Made by a program: the position numbers and the translations under genes
Shown here: positions 48,520 through 60,206 of the stretch, in pieces
Layout of the letters: each line of letters starts with the position of its first letter
Position numbering within the stretch: position 1 is the stretch's first letter
Notes under the pieces: model-generated
What the model saw: only the letters and a program-made list of their open reading frames with translations
The model's database searches: none
Told to the model about the DNA's origin: nothing
DNA from: Pontederia crassipes
Lineage: Eukaryota; Streptophyta; Magnoliopsida; Commelinales; Pontederiaceae
DNA: 64,000 bases
NCBI GenBank assembly: GCA_030549335.1
Contig: CM060187.1
Coordinates: 9,734,001-9,798,000 of the forward strand
Direction of reading: 5' to 3'

Positions 48520-48705
48520 AAAAGAACAGGGGCAACCCGTGAACCCGACCCGAACCGACCCGACCCATTTAGTGTCGGGTCGGTTTGGGTTTGATGATCC
48601 AAACACATATAACCTAACCCGACACGACCCGACCCGAGTGTAATTGGGCTGGTCGGATCGGGTTAGTGGTCGGGTCGAGTCAAACTCGACCCGTGAACAC
48701 CCCTA
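48520..48705 (+). repeat. hAT right subterminal repeats and terminal inverted repeat
   Basis: Dense CCCGACCCGA and GGGTCGGG repeats end in GTGAACACCCCTA (48693-48705), the inverse of the left terminus. Confidence 0.88.
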
Positions 48706-48713
48706 ATACATAG
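48706..48713. repeat. hAT target site duplication, right
   Basis: ATACATAG, identical to the left copy. Confidence 0.92.
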
Positions 48714-48753
48714 TAGGCAATACAGTTTAAGAAGAAAGTTATTTTTGTGATAG

Positions 48754-50760
48754 TTGCTCCACCGTCAACGGGGCACATAGTCGGGATGTCTCGATCGCAC
48801 GATGTGATCGACATGTCACGCCAGGTTAGTTTCTATATATTCCATAAATTTAAATACATGTATTTTAAGTATTTTTTTATGATGACAGTTGCTACGCCAC
48901 CGCCGAGAATACCAGACGCTTCACCACATTCTAGCATTGGTGAGCGACATATTACCCCAGGTGATATATTTATTGTTATTGAAATTGTATTTCTCAATTA
49001 ATTACTTTAATCATTTTTTAATAATGTCAGTTGCTACGCCGCCGATAGCACAAGCATCCGGCTTGTCACATTCTGACGAGCAGACTGCCACTAATCATGT
49101 AGCGATAGACATCACTCAAGGTGAGAACATTATTGTACATATATCAATTATCACTAGTTTAATTTGGCATGACACTAATGATCTATTTTGTATTAGGGCT
49201 CGTAGATGATGTCGAACCTTCTCAGCCGACATTACCAGATCATGATTCCTCTTTGACAGATGAAGAGAGATTACACGATAATAGGGTGGTCAACATGAAT
49301 AATATTGCTCGGTTGTAAGTTAAATAAGTTGTAGAAATTATATTATAGTTTTTCTTATCATTGAAAAATAATTCTTATTTGTAATTTGCAGGACCACTTT
49401 CATATCCGCTAGTACCATGCAAGATGTCAGTGCTCTCGTTCTATCCCACTTGTCGGAAGGGGTAGGATCGTGGAAAGATGTCCCAATTCAAGTGTGGGAT
49501 GACATCTTTTGAGCCTTTACGGTACGATCTTCTATTTGGATTACATAATTTATTTTATATTATTTTTAAATTATTAAGTTTTATAGTATTGTGTAGGAGG
49601 CAAATCGGTTTAATCCGGATCTTAGTTTAGGGATGATTCAGAGAGTTTTTGAGGAGGTGGCTGCGAAACACCTCCGAAATCAATGTACAAGTTTCGCAAG
49701 ATTATCACATTTGTCGGCCTCACTTTGGAGCAGGGTATATAAAGACGCCCAATGCATATTAGTCGCTCGGTTTGAGAGTTCTTATGTAGGAAGTGGTAAG
49801 CATGTTTACTTTTAAATTATTTTTATTAAATTTATAATTTTTGAAATTCTAGGTATTTGGTGTTCATAAAGGACGGATGAACAAATAGCAAAAGGAAGTC
49901 AGAAAAGACAAAAAATCGACTTTCGAAGCCCGAGACCCACATCCACACAGGTGGGTCGACATGATTTGACGAGCATCTATGGCGTGTGGTAATTTACATA
50001 CAAATTTGATTAATCAAACTTTTAACTTATACTTATTTTAAAAGAATTGAAACTTTATTGCAGGAGGAGAAACAAGACGGTCTGTGGACTTTCGCGTGAT
50101 CTACGCATAAGAGCTGGAAGACCAACGACTTGGTCATGCCCGCTGCTCGTATGCTTTTCTTAAGTCTCATCACATGTTCACTTGGTTGTTAATGTTAGCG
50201 CAATATTTTTTAAATGCGCAATGGTTAAATTTTTTAGGATGAGTATAATTCGAAAATGATTGAAAAGTACGGAGATGATCCGAGTACTCAGCCATGAGGT
50301 AATGTTTCTTAGAAGGGATTCACATTTTTAATTTGTGTTTTTTTATATATAATTTATATAATCTATAATATTTATATGATTGTATAATTTTTCTATTTTA
50401 TAGAGGATCCTGCTGTTTGGGAGGAGGTGGCCGGTACGACACGAGGAGGATACTTGCATGGCTTCGGCACAGTCTCTTAGGTACCTAGGAGGAGCGAAGG
50501 ATATACAGGCGGCCCATCTGCTCCGAGATCATCCGCTGCACCTGATACGACACAACTATCGTAGCAACTAAGGTAGTAGCTATCGGAGCAAATATCGCAG
50601 CAAGTGTCACAGCAGCTGTCACAACAGTTGGATCCACTATTACAGGTGATTTTGGGATTGATCCCGATGCAAAATCAATCCCCACGAGGCCATGGACCGA
50701 GCATGTCGGGATCGAACGTCGGAACGATAACAATAACTCCCAAACCTAGGATAGAAACAA
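48754..50760 (+). pseudogene. CACTA 1 TNPA-like gene, remaining exons
   Basis: The second CACTA gene encodes a DNA-binding partner thought to bind subterminal repeats. Repeated short exons lie at 48754-48824, 48889-48960 and 49031-49120, each starting TTGCT(A/C)C(G/A)CC after an AG acceptor. A conserved part follows: LVDDVEPSQPTLPDHDSS (49198), VSALVLSHLSEGVGSWKDVP (49420), NRFNPDLSLGMIQRVFEEVA (49603), then EARDPHPHRWVDM (49930). The end is glutamine-rich, SQQLSQQLDPLLQ (about 50604). Exon borders follow GT/AG. Several in-frame stops show decay. Similarity to the plant Ptta/En/Spm transposase family is by pattern only. Confidence 0.72.
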
Positions 50761-50949
50761 ACCAAACTATACTTTTGTTACTTATAGACTTATTATTAGA
50801 TATATGTATAGTTTGTTAGTTAGTTTATTACTTTTCATATGCTTATCTGAAATATTGTGCCTGTGATGATTACTCTTTCATATTATGCATGTGAGGATTA
50901 CTATCAATGCATTATATAATTGTATGGTGTGGGAAGGAAAAAAATATGG

Positions 50950-51470
50950 ATGTAACGGTCAAAACAATATACAGTTAGCACCTCTGTAGCGTCACCATAG
51001 CATCGCGAACATAGTCGACTCTATATTAAATATATCATCCTTAGCGTCGCTTTAAAGTCTCCTAGTGTCAAAGATCTCGCGTTACATTCGCATTTGATTG
51101 GAGATGCAAAAAACTTGATATTGGCCTCATAGTAGCGCCACAATCGCGTCAACTAACGCATAAAGTTCGCGTCTCTTGAGCGCTGGCATAGCGCCTCAGC
51201 TATCGCGCCACTTTAGCATCCCCCTAGCGCCTCATCTATCGCGCCACTTCTGCTCCCAACCAGACATCACGCTTCTTCATAAAGTCAAGATAGTGTCTAC
51301 CATTGGCGCTAGTAGTGTCTCCGACTTCTTTGGCTCTATTACGATGCTATTAGCCACCGATATCTAGCGTCATGCTTTGTCAGTGCTATTTAGACGCCCA
51401 AGTGATGCTATATGTTCCAGAGATACAATAGCGCTGTGTTAGTGTCTCATTCATTGGGTCGCTATTCTTC
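50950..51470. repeat. CACTA 1 right subterminal repeats
   Basis: TAGCGTC, AGCGCC and GACGCTA-like motifs occur about every 20 bp in both orientations, matching the left end. Confidence 0.75.
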
Positions 51471-51485
51471 GATTTTCTTGTAGTG
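51471..51485 (-). repeat. CACTA 1 right terminal inverted repeat
   Basis: GATTTTCTTGTAGTG, the inverse of CACTACAAGAAAATC. Confidence 0.85.
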
Positions 51486-51880
51486 ACATGTCGCTTACTC
51501 ACCGGTGAAAGTTCAAAGCGAGTTGGTGTGGAAAATCATCGTTATAGCCGAATCACGCCAATTTTTCTTTATCCTCAAATCGGTATCAGCACAGTGGATC
51601 AAAACTTCTAATGTTGGCATCTATATATTCGTCTCGTCGAGAGCTACGCGGAAATATATAATATGTAGGTGTTTGGTAATAGGACGATGAACTGGTCATG
51701 GAAAAATGTGATGGCGGTGGTTTTGTTGGCTGGTGGGTGCGCATGTGAAAGAAAGGGAATGATGGAGAAAAAAGCGCAGAAATATATAATATGTAGGTGT
51801 TTGGTAAAAGGACATCCTATTGGTCTGACTTTATTTTAATTTATTATATTTATTAATTTGCTGTATTTATTGATATGAAC
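51486..51880. other. Unassigned flank of CACTA 1 with a direct repeat
   Basis: A 28-base stretch starting GAAATATATAATATGTAGG occurs at 51652 and again at 51779. The minus strand of 51490-51600 could be a short coding exon ending at a GTGAGTAAG donor, but I cannot name a product. Confidence 0.4.
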
Positions 51881-52150
51881 TTGGAAGCTTCCATAAATCC
51901 AACCGATGAAAATATGGATGTTCGAGTAAAGTTCGATGATCAAGATAGTGTTGTGTATCTTTGAGAAGAAGAAACTAAATATAATCAAGAATTCTTATGT
52001 CCACTTACAAGATCAAGATCAGAACAACTTCAAGCTACAATAGAAAGTCATTTACAAAGTGGGCATGCACTACAAATCAGATCCAATTTCTCAAGGTGTT
52101 ACAGATTGGGCGCATGAAGAGTCGTCATAATTTGGGCTCAATACATCATG
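51881..52150 (+). pseudogene. Ty3/gypsy pol C-terminal tail, fragment
   Basis: The frame encodes EEETKYNQEFLCPLTRSRSEQLQATIES with one stop. The LTRSRxxQLQ signature is typical of the polyprotein tail of some Ty3/gypsy chromoviruses just before the 3' LTR. The rest of pol is missing upstream. Confidence 0.5.
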
Positions 52151-52685
52151 GTTTAACCATATTTATTTGGAATTTTCGGAATTAATTAGATATGAAATAT
52201 GTTGTTGACATTTGTAATAGCAATTGAATTTATTATTTTAGTAAATTAGTTAGGATACTTGTAGGCTAAGTTAGGATATTTTTTTCGAGCTCAAATTCTG
52301 TTTGTAGGGCCTATAAATATTGATGCTTATTGTTATATTAGACATCTTTGAATCTATTAAAATTTGGCTTAATTGCTTTTGCTGTGAGGGAACTCCTGCA
52401 ACCTGTTCTTCAGAAATTTTCACTGTTAATTATAAGGTTTGTAGTCCTGTTATTAAATTCATATATTTATAATATCGATTTCTTGGTTCATTGGTAATCT
52501 TGAGGTTGATATTCCGCCATCTAAAATTCGTTTGATCTCGTTTCTCTTGATTATCATATATTGTTCCGATCACTCAAGGCATTATTCTTGAGAATCGTAT
52601 CATTTACATTTATCCTTACCATAATTGAATGTACCATATTAGTATTATTTTAAATTTCAAATTACCTGTCATCGTATTCTTTTGT
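52151..52685 (+). repeat. LTR-like sequence (plus strand)
   Basis: Contains GGGCCTATAAATATTG (TATA-like, about 52309) and the layout of a short Ty3/gypsy LTR downstream of the pol tail. There is no second copy in the window, so its borders are uncertain. Confidence 0.4.
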
Positions 52686-53522
52686 AAAGAAAAAAATTAC
52701 TTAGGTGGGCTTGAGCTAGGCCTGGGCGTTGTAGCTTTGATCCTGGGACCGAGTTGATGACATAATCCATTTCACACTTCAGAGGCAACCACTTTTTGAG
52801 TTTCGAGGGCATGACATCTACAAAGTTCGCAAGGGTCTTAAGAACTTTGGGAGGTGTTGGAGTGGAGGACCCCGAATCTTCCAAGAAGACAGTCGCCAGG
52901 AAGGTGTGCTCTTATTTTTGCAACCCCTTCGCCACTTGCATGGCGGAGAGGGTCTTGTGCTTCAGATCTCCGTGTGACCTCATGGGAACATTATAAGGTC
53001 AGTCCCTTGGAGTCGAAGATGACCATCAAATTGGTGAGCAGGATGACCTTCTGGCAAATGTTGAACAACACAATCTTGGCCTCCAATCCCGACTTGGTAG
53101 GGCAAAAGTAGTTTAAGCTACCTTTTGAAGTCGTCCAACTTCTCAATGGGATCAACGTTGCACGTTCCACATCATCCAATGACATCGTCATCATAAGCTT
53201 GCCGTATCTTGTAAGTAGAAGGATACAGTCTTCACCATCCTCTCTTCTGAAGTCACGTCCAAGGCATCTATGTACCATCAGACATTCCATAGGAAGTCAT
53301 TGATCTCCTTTGTCGACCTCTTGCCTTTGTAGGGCCTCGATTTTGGCACATCAATTCTTGCTTCATGCGGGGCGGATGTCTCGGGACGTCTCCCATCTCC
53401 ATAGCATCGCTTGAGCTCTTCCCGTAGGGTCTTGAGCTCTTGTTCCATCTCAAACCTCATGTTTGAGAGTCCATTGTCCAAAGATTCCGGTATGTCCATG
53501 ATGGTTGCCTCCATGGACTCGA
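52686..53522 (-). pseudogene. Reina-like chromovirus gag and protease/RT fragment
   Basis: Minus-strand reading. It starts MEATIMDIPESLDN at 53514, then a gag block PKSRPYKGKRSTKEINDFLW (about 53340-53280), MTMSLDDVERATLIPL, then a protease-end pattern (DFK..., VIFDSKGLTL, KTLSAMQVAKGLQ at about 52940-52900). The RT leader follows, VLKTLANFVDVMPSKLKKWL and INSVPGSK (about 52850-52740). Most of gag and all of the RT core are missing and frames shift, so this is an internally deleted relic. Confidence 0.7.
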
Positions 53523-53717
53523 GTTAGTCTAGTTGATTTAATTTAGTCCATCTTAGTCTTAAGCTCTTGTTCCATCTCAAACCTCATGCATTGTGATTTA
53601 GTCTTGTATCTCTCTCACGTCTAGTTGGAACTGGCTGAGGCATTAGTCGAAGGCAGTCATGATGTTCTTCAAGTGAGCGTGCCCTCGCTCTTGGCAGCCC
53701 ATCTCAAATGCGGCAGG
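53523..53717 (-). other. Leader of the Reina-like fragment
   Basis: Untranslated leader between gag and the primer site on the minus strand. It is interrupted by an LTR insertion after GCAGG (53713-53717) and resumes at 56042. Confidence 0.55.
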
Positions 53718-56036
53718 TGATGCATGCATTTTACAACATTTAATTTAAGCTTCATTTAGGTCTTCGTAATTTTTCCATGACATGCATCAATTTTGTTTTA
53801 TTTATTACAATTATTTTCTTGAACTCTTGGCGGCCCATCTCTAATGCGGCAGGTGATGCATGCATTTTTCAACATTTAATTTAAGCTGCATTTAGGTATA
53901 TGTTTGTAATTTTTCCATGGCATGCATCAATTTTATTTTATTTATTGCAATTATTTTCTTGAACACTCTATCTACCTAGGTGTGCGTTATTTTGTAGAAA
54001 AATCTTTTAACTTGATGGATAATATCAAAGAAAAATATCTGAGCGAAAAAGGATGAAGGAATCAACTTCAAAAGTAGAAAATATCCTTTGTTACAAGTCG
54101 TAACACTAATCCCATGGCCAACAGATTAATTTAACGGGTCATTACAGCGTCCTCACGGTTCATATAGAAAGGTCAGCAAATGCATCATATTTGGTCACCG
54201 GCCATAATAAAGTTTAAACAACCCTGTTGTTGAAGTCACATATCGTAATGGAGAAGTAACGAACCAAACAGGTTCTTCACGACACTCACAGAATCATCAT
54301 GTAATCAAGTTAAAGCGTCTGCCAAGCCGTAATACAGTTCTCATGTGTCTCACAGAATGAAGAGCTCAGCCAAAGGAGAATATAACAGGTCAACATTGGA
54401 GTTCCGACCCGCATCAAAACTTAGCTTCCTTCATCACCGGTCGTAACATTTGGTTAACGGCCCACACAGAATAAGGTGAAACTTGAGCACATCTACTTTA
54501 CGTGATGTAATGGAACCATCACAATGCATACAGTAAGATCTTGATAGAGACATTACGGATCGTAATAGGCATCTAACGACTCGTAACATCAGAAGACATG
54601 TCGACCTTCGTGAATTACACCCATAAAAGAGCATGTTGAAGTCATTACTCGTAAGATAATTATATCGATCATAACTTAAACATCGTAAGGAGATGACCAC
54701 GGAGAACACAGAAGTTGAATATCAAAATTGCCTGAGTTACAGGCCGTTACATCCTTGTTATGGGCCGTAAAATTTATACAAATACTTTGAATCAGAGCTG
54801 AATCGGTCGTGAACACCTCATTAAGGGCCGTTAAATATGCTGATTTTTGCTGATCTTTGATTTTTCGAATGCATTTTGATCGAATTGCGATGCTAGGATG
54901 ATGCTCAACCTTCTAGAAGTTAAATTGCATGATAAGTATTTGAAATTTGAAGATAAATTATGAGATTTTCAAGTCAAGGAGGAGTCTAAACCAGATATTA
55001 TTATTTGATAACTTTTGGACTCCCAACTTATCAAAACTTATCTAGAACATTGGAATTATAAATAGAACATCTCAGAATACATGAAAATTCATGCTTGAGT
55101 CCTGGGAAGTCGTGCCACATTGCAGAGAATGAGATTTGAAGTCAGAAGGTCGCTGAAGGAGAAGGATCGTATAGCAACTCGTAATAGAGGTTCTAGAGGC
55201 TGCAAATCTTTCTTCCTTCATATGTTTGGATGCTCTTTTACCTTATTTTCATAGTTCATTAGTTCTGTAATAGAGCTTTCATATTTGCTTCAAAAAGATA
55301 GATTGTTTGGACCTCGTTCTTAGTTAAATTAATTACATGATTTGATCTCTTTTGATTATATATGTTGAGTTTATTACTTTTTGACAAGTAACTTGATTTC
55401 TAAGATTTGATTACAAAAATGTACGAGGAGTAATTAATTTCAGAATTCATTATTACTCTGATAAATGATCTTTTAAATATTTCGAGGTGAATCATATATA
55501 ACATGCATTCGATAATTTGTCGTTTGTATTGAAAATTGTGTAGTTTATTATTCTATCCATATTTGTGGGTGAATAATAGTATAAGATTTACATATTATTG
55601 CATCTTAACTGTCTGTGAAATTACTAATTGACTCATCGTTTGCTATTATTAGTCTTATTAGAAATTAGGATAGTTTGATTTACTCGTCCAGAAAGATCAA
55701 TACATTAGGTGCTCCTAATCTGTCTCAAGGATCAATCCTAGTATTTTTGTCATAATTTGATTAGTCCAGAGGTTCATACATGTCTAACTTTACATTAATC
55801 ATCCATAATTCCCAAGGGTCATCACCACTTTATCTTAAATTACCAATCATTTATTTTCTGTAACTTTTTATATTTATGTTTTACTCACACAAAAAAATTT
55901 CTTCTCTTAGTAGGTCTTTAGGATAGAACTGATTTAGATAGTTCCTTGTGGGATTGACAACTCTACTCTATAATTTATTACTTGATATGACTAGTGCACT
56001 TGTTATCTATTGTGTTGTTACATATTTTTTGCATTA
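53718..56036 (+). mobile_element. Solo LTR (TGATGCATGCA family) with target duplication
   Basis: It starts TGATGCATGCATTTT and ends TTTTTTGCATTA, flanked by GCAGG at 53713-53717 and 56037-56041. A 136-bp tandem duplication at the left junction repeats 30 bp of flank plus 106 bp of LTR start (53718 and 53854). It shares terminal sequence, and the GACAACT...TTATTACTTGAT end region, with the LTR at 62228-63813. It lies in the leader of the minus-strand Reina-like element. Confidence 0.82.
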
Positions 56037-56114
56037 GCAGGCTCTCGGGTCATCTTTGTGTTTGATGTCATTGCTCCTTGATTATCGAATGCCAAACTGA
56101 GTATCTCAAGAAAG

Positions 56115-56130
56115 TGGTTCCGATACCATT
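56115..56130 (-). promoter_or_regulatory. Primer binding site of Reina-like element
   Basis: The minus strand reads TGGTATCGGAACC, two changes from the initiator tRNA-Met site. It is followed on the plus strand by TTGTCACGAGG, the probable LTR end. Confidence 0.6.
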
Positions 56131-56461
56131 TGTCACGAGGTAATTTTTGCACTACAAGAAATTAGGTCATTAATGAAGAGATAATTAGTCATTAAAAGTT
56201 ATCATCTTGATGTTAATACTCGTCAACAACAAGAAAAAACTAGTCGCAGCTCTTCGCTATAGGTCCCGTCGCTAAAAGATTTTAGCATCCAGTATAAATA
56301 ACTGACCATTGGTTCATTTTAAGGAACACTATAATCCTCTTCCCTAAAAGTTCAATAGCGACTAGTATGATGGTCCCCTATATAACTTATAAGGATACCT
56401 AGTCGCTAAAGACATTATTTATGTGTTAGAATAATTTTTTTAAGGACCACTTTCTTGTTGC

Positions 56462-56504
<43 letters not shown>
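56462..56504. repeat. (ATT)n microsatellite
   Basis: About fourteen uninterrupted trinucleotide copies. Confidence 0.95.
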
Positions 56505-56966
56505 TGAGAACAAATATATGATCGTCATTAAATTTTTAAAATTTTAAATTTCTATATTTGATAAGATAACTCATTCATGTTCAAAACATCAAGTATCAAA
56601 TCAATTATCCATATAATATTCAACTCAAATATTCATATGCAACATCCAACATTTTAATTCAAATGTTTACAAAATTCTAAATAACTCATGTTCAAGAACA
56701 TATAGCAAGACTTTTCTTCCAATAATCTTCCTTTCTGATCCAACGAACATTCATAAAAATCTGTACAATCAAAATGAGGATTAGTTTTAATAATAACTAA
56801 AAATAACTTTACTTAGAAGAAATTGAAACTGTGTACTCACCAGCCAAAAATTCTAATCCGTCATACAATCATTCTTGCTTCAAAAGAGGACTATTTAAAA
56901 ATTTATTAGAATAAAAAATGTTAATAGCACATAAAATAAAAATCATATTTTTTATTCTTACTAACC

Positions 56967-58269
56967 TTATGCTTCAGGTGATTGTTCACAAGATTGTGGT
57001 GTTGTTGAATTTTGAGCATTAGATTGTTGACTATGCATGAACTCCATCAATTGTTGCAATTGACCTTCCATAGAAGCTACAAGTTCTTTTAGTAGTTTGT
57101 TTTCTTCAGTAGTTGTATGTAACTTATCTAATAATTCATGCTTCGAAGAACTATTTCCTTTCATTTCTTTTGTCATAATTCCACCACGAAAGCCAATCAC
57201 ATGACTATGCTTTTTAGTACCAAAACATCGCTCTACTACTTCTATTGCGGGAAGTGGAGGTTCAGCTTGTACAATCTCTTGTATTTCAGCCTAAAAAAAT
57301 AAACTCATATTAATAAAAATTTCATGAAGATCAAATGAAAAACTATTATTAAACATACATTTTCAATGGTCCCTAGTTCAACAAGCTTGTTATTTTTCTT
57401 GGTGTCTCAGAAATACTAGTTGCAACATTCAGTGGCTTACCATCTTTACATCCCTTTACATAAAAGACAATGAGATATCAAGTAAAAAATGAAAGAAAAG
57501 AATATTAATATTTAATTTTGAAAGAATATTAATGAAAGAAAAGAAAAGAATAGTTAATTTTGCTTTATTTCTTGTATTCCTTTCACTTTCATCCTATATT
57601 AACTTATAACATACACAATAATGTTATATATATAATATAAAAATCATAGTAAAAATCATAATCATAATAATTTTATTAAATAAGCATACCTTAAAACTTT
57701 TACTATTATAATACTCTTTAACAAGCCATTCCCAATCTCTTTTGTCCACTCCATGAGGCACATTCTTCAAAGCTTATTGAAGTGGTGGATCTTCTACATA
57801 TTTAAAGTGCATGCTTCCTCTCCATTTTTGCCATAATTCTTTCATATGTCTCAAAGCATTTTCACGATGAATGTCCATGCCATCACTTTCAAATTTTTCC
57901 TATACAAATATTTTGGTACCATTAGAAAATTTTAATGTTATATACATAAATAATGGATATGTAAACAAATATTTTTCAGGACTTACACAAACAAGCCTAC
58001 TAAAATAAAAGAAAAAAAATATTACCACAATAGCAGCCCACATGTATTCTTTCTCCACTTCACCAATTTCTTTCCATGCATGCACTCTTAATGGGCATAT
58101 GTTTTATCCCGAACTAACTTGCCCAAATGTTTTGAGAATAATTCATGATTTTCACCAACCGCTCCATTGTTTTACTAAAGGCATAATCCAAAAACTTCTG
58201 TACTCCAATTATATATTCTTCACTAAGTCTATTATCAACAAATTGCATCCATTGTTTGCTAGGTGCCAT
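56967..58269 (-). CDS. TNPA-like gene of CACTA 2 (Ptta/En/Spm family), multi-exon
   Basis: Minus-strand exons read in order. MAPSKQWMQFVDNRLSEEYI starts at 58269, then HAWKEIGEVEKEYMWAAIV (about 58080-58025) and ALRHMKELWQKWRGSMHF (about 57865). NVPHGVDKRDWEWLVKEYY (about 57760) corresponds to the conserved PPGVDxxQWxWLVxYW block of plant En/Spm second-gene proteins. The final exon holds VIGFRGGIMTKEMKG (57205) and a coiled-coil, glutamine-rich tail (ENKLLKELVASMEGQLQQLM) ending at 56967. Introns have GT/AG-like borders but were not resolved base by base, and one TAA lies at about 57776. This is better preserved than the equivalent gene in CACTA 1. Exact exon limits are uncertain. Confidence 0.65.
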
Positions 58270-58761
58270 AAGCTTAATGTATAAAAATTCATAATATAAA
58301 AAATCAAAATCCAAAGTTAAGCTTACTTCTTAATTATATATCTATAAGGAATTGACATTTTTACATAGTTACAAAATTAATTCACCAAAATTATTTATAT
58401 ATTTACATGGGAATTGAGTCCACAATTTTTTCTATAAAAACAACAAGATTGAGGTGGCGCATCACATATGTAAGAGGAAGAATAACCAAAGATGCTTACA
58501 ATAATTTTGTTTTCATTTAAGATTGATACATAAAGACATATTTGTGGTTACACATCTAATGGTGCTTACGGAGACCAAAATAAAGGAGCATACCTCAGCA
58601 AAAAGGACTCTAAGACCAAAATAAATGGTCTCCACGTATAACTTTTGCTGCAATCACTTATGGAGAAGTGAAATATATTTGGACGAGTGAAAAAGAATTT
58701 CAAACTACGGGTCGAACTCTCATAAAAAAACATAAGTATAAAGCGCCAATAACGGACCCCC

Positions 58762-59440
58762 TCCTGTGCATAACCACATCTTTCACGATGGCTATCGAAA
58801 CCCGCCTCTATGCGTGAGGAGGCCAATCGTGACTTCCTCACGTACAGAGGCCGCTTCTGTGCATGAGGATTGTGGCCTCCTCTACGTGAGGAGGACACAA
58901 TGGCCTCCTCACGCACATAGAGGTGGCCTCTGTGCGTGAGGATTGTGGCCTCCTCTCACTCACACAGAGGTGGCCTCTATGCGTGAGGAGGCCACGATTG
59001 GCCTCCTCGTGCACAGAGGCCACCGCAGCGGCAGCCATGGGACCGCCTCTATTCAGAGGCTGCCGTCGGCACCGCGTCCCGGGCAGAGGCGACCCTGGCG
59101 GTTGTCGAGTCGCCTCTCGCGTAGAGGCAACCCCGGTGGCCGCCTCTACGCAAGAGGCATCCCCCTCTGCACGAGAGGCGACCCCAGTGGCCACCTCAGC
59201 ATGAGAGGCGAACTTGGCGGCTGCCTCTGTGTGAGAGCCTACCCCGGTGGCCACGTCTCACGCAGATGCAGCCCTCGGCAGCTCCAGTAGAGGCTGCCAC
59301 TGGGGTCGCCTCTCGCATAGAGGCGTCCGTCGGGGTCACCTCTTCGATAGAGGCAGACGTCGAGGGCCGCCTCTGCTTGAGAGGCGACCCCGGCGGCCAC
59401 CTCTCGCACACAGACAACCATTGGGGCCGCCTCGCACACG
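58762..59440. repeat. GC-rich hairpin array in CACTA 2
   Basis: A unit of roughly 30 bp built on GCCTCTxxxxxxGAGGC, separated by GACCCCGGTGGCC-like linkers, is repeated about twenty times with variation. Each core is a 5-bp-stem inverted repeat. Because the period is near 30 bp, all frames carry ten-residue repeats (for example ATGVASRAE on the minus strand), which I treat as artefacts. Confidence 0.75.
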
Positions 59441-59550
59441 ATGGCCGTCAGCCATCAGGTGGCCACCTCACGCGCACTCCGACGACCGCCTCTCGCTGCC
59501 GAAGTCTATCGTAGGGAAGAAGAAACGAGAGGGAGACGGAGACGATGGGT

Positions 59551-59656
59551 CACGTACCTTCTTCTACACTGTCCGTTGCCGAGGGATGAGGAAGCCATTG
59601 CCGAGGGATGGGTCACGTACCTTCTTCTACACTATCACGTACCTTCTTCTACACTG
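59551..59656. repeat. Short direct repeats, three copies
   Basis: CACGTACCTTCTTCTACACT occurs at 59551, 59614 and 59636 with spacers of 43 and 2 bp. Confidence 0.9.
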
Positions 59657-60206
59657 TCCGGTGGAGGGAAGAAGCCGATTCGCGCGCAAGAAGAGAAAAA
59701 GTAAAAAAAAAGTTAGGTTAAAGTTTAATTAGTTATGACCTAATAGTTATTAACAAAATTATGGCGGTAAAAGTTATTAATAAATATTTTTATTTTTGTT
59801 TTCATCATTATTTTAGACAATAAAAAAATAATTATATATATATATTTAATCCTACTAAAAGTTAACAAAAATAGAAAAAGTTAAACATACATAAAAATAA
59901 AAAAATATATAACTAAATATTATTAATTATTATAAATGAAGAGATGTTGATATTCTTTATTATATTAATAAAATAAATATTAAAATTAAGAGAGAAGATA
60001 TTTGTTTATTCTCTATTAATGATATTAAAAACTTGAAAATAATATTAAAACATAAAGTATAATTTAAATTTTATTCTAAATTTAAAATAAGAAAACAAAA
60101 TAAAAAAGTATATGTTCTAAATATCACTAGTATCATTTTAAGTGATATTTTTTGTTTGACTCGTCATATTTTTATGACAGGATAATGGTCGTTAATTTGA
60201 ATATTA

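Larger units (their letters stand above)
29264..48705 (+). mobile_element. hAT transposon with nested copia element
   Basis: The ends TAGGGGTATTCAC and GTGAACACCCCTA are inverted repeats differing at one position, flanked by the perfect 8-bp duplication ATACATAG. The subterminal 150-200 bp on each side are packed with GGGTCGGGTC-type repeats. The transposase is split into 30668-31456 and 45239-46530 by a copia element. Without that insertion the hAT is about 5.7 kb. It also carries allantoinase-like exon fragments at 47027-47740. Confidence 0.93.
22670..51485 (+). mobile_element. CACTA (En/Spm) transposon 1, hosting nested hAT and copia elements
   Basis: The right terminus TTTTCTTGTAGTG (ending 51485) is the inverse of CACTACAAGAAAA. 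The left terminus reads CAGCTACAAGAAAA from 22670, one event away from CACTACAAGAAAA. Both ends carry dense TAGCGTC or GACGCTA subterminal repeats. Between them lie, in the same orientation, a TNP2-type transposase (25461-28916) and a TNPA-like gene (29007-50760). If the left end was originally CAC with CA replaced by G, the flanks are ACA on both sides, a possible 3-bp target duplication. Without the nested hAT the element would be about 9.4 kb, a usual size for an autonomous CACTA. Confidence 0.85.

Noticed and set aside
58838..59732. Repeat-rich ORFs (up to 161 codons) on both strands
   Set aside because: All frames of a roughly 30-bp GC repeat stay open. The peptides are composition artefacts of the hairpin array.
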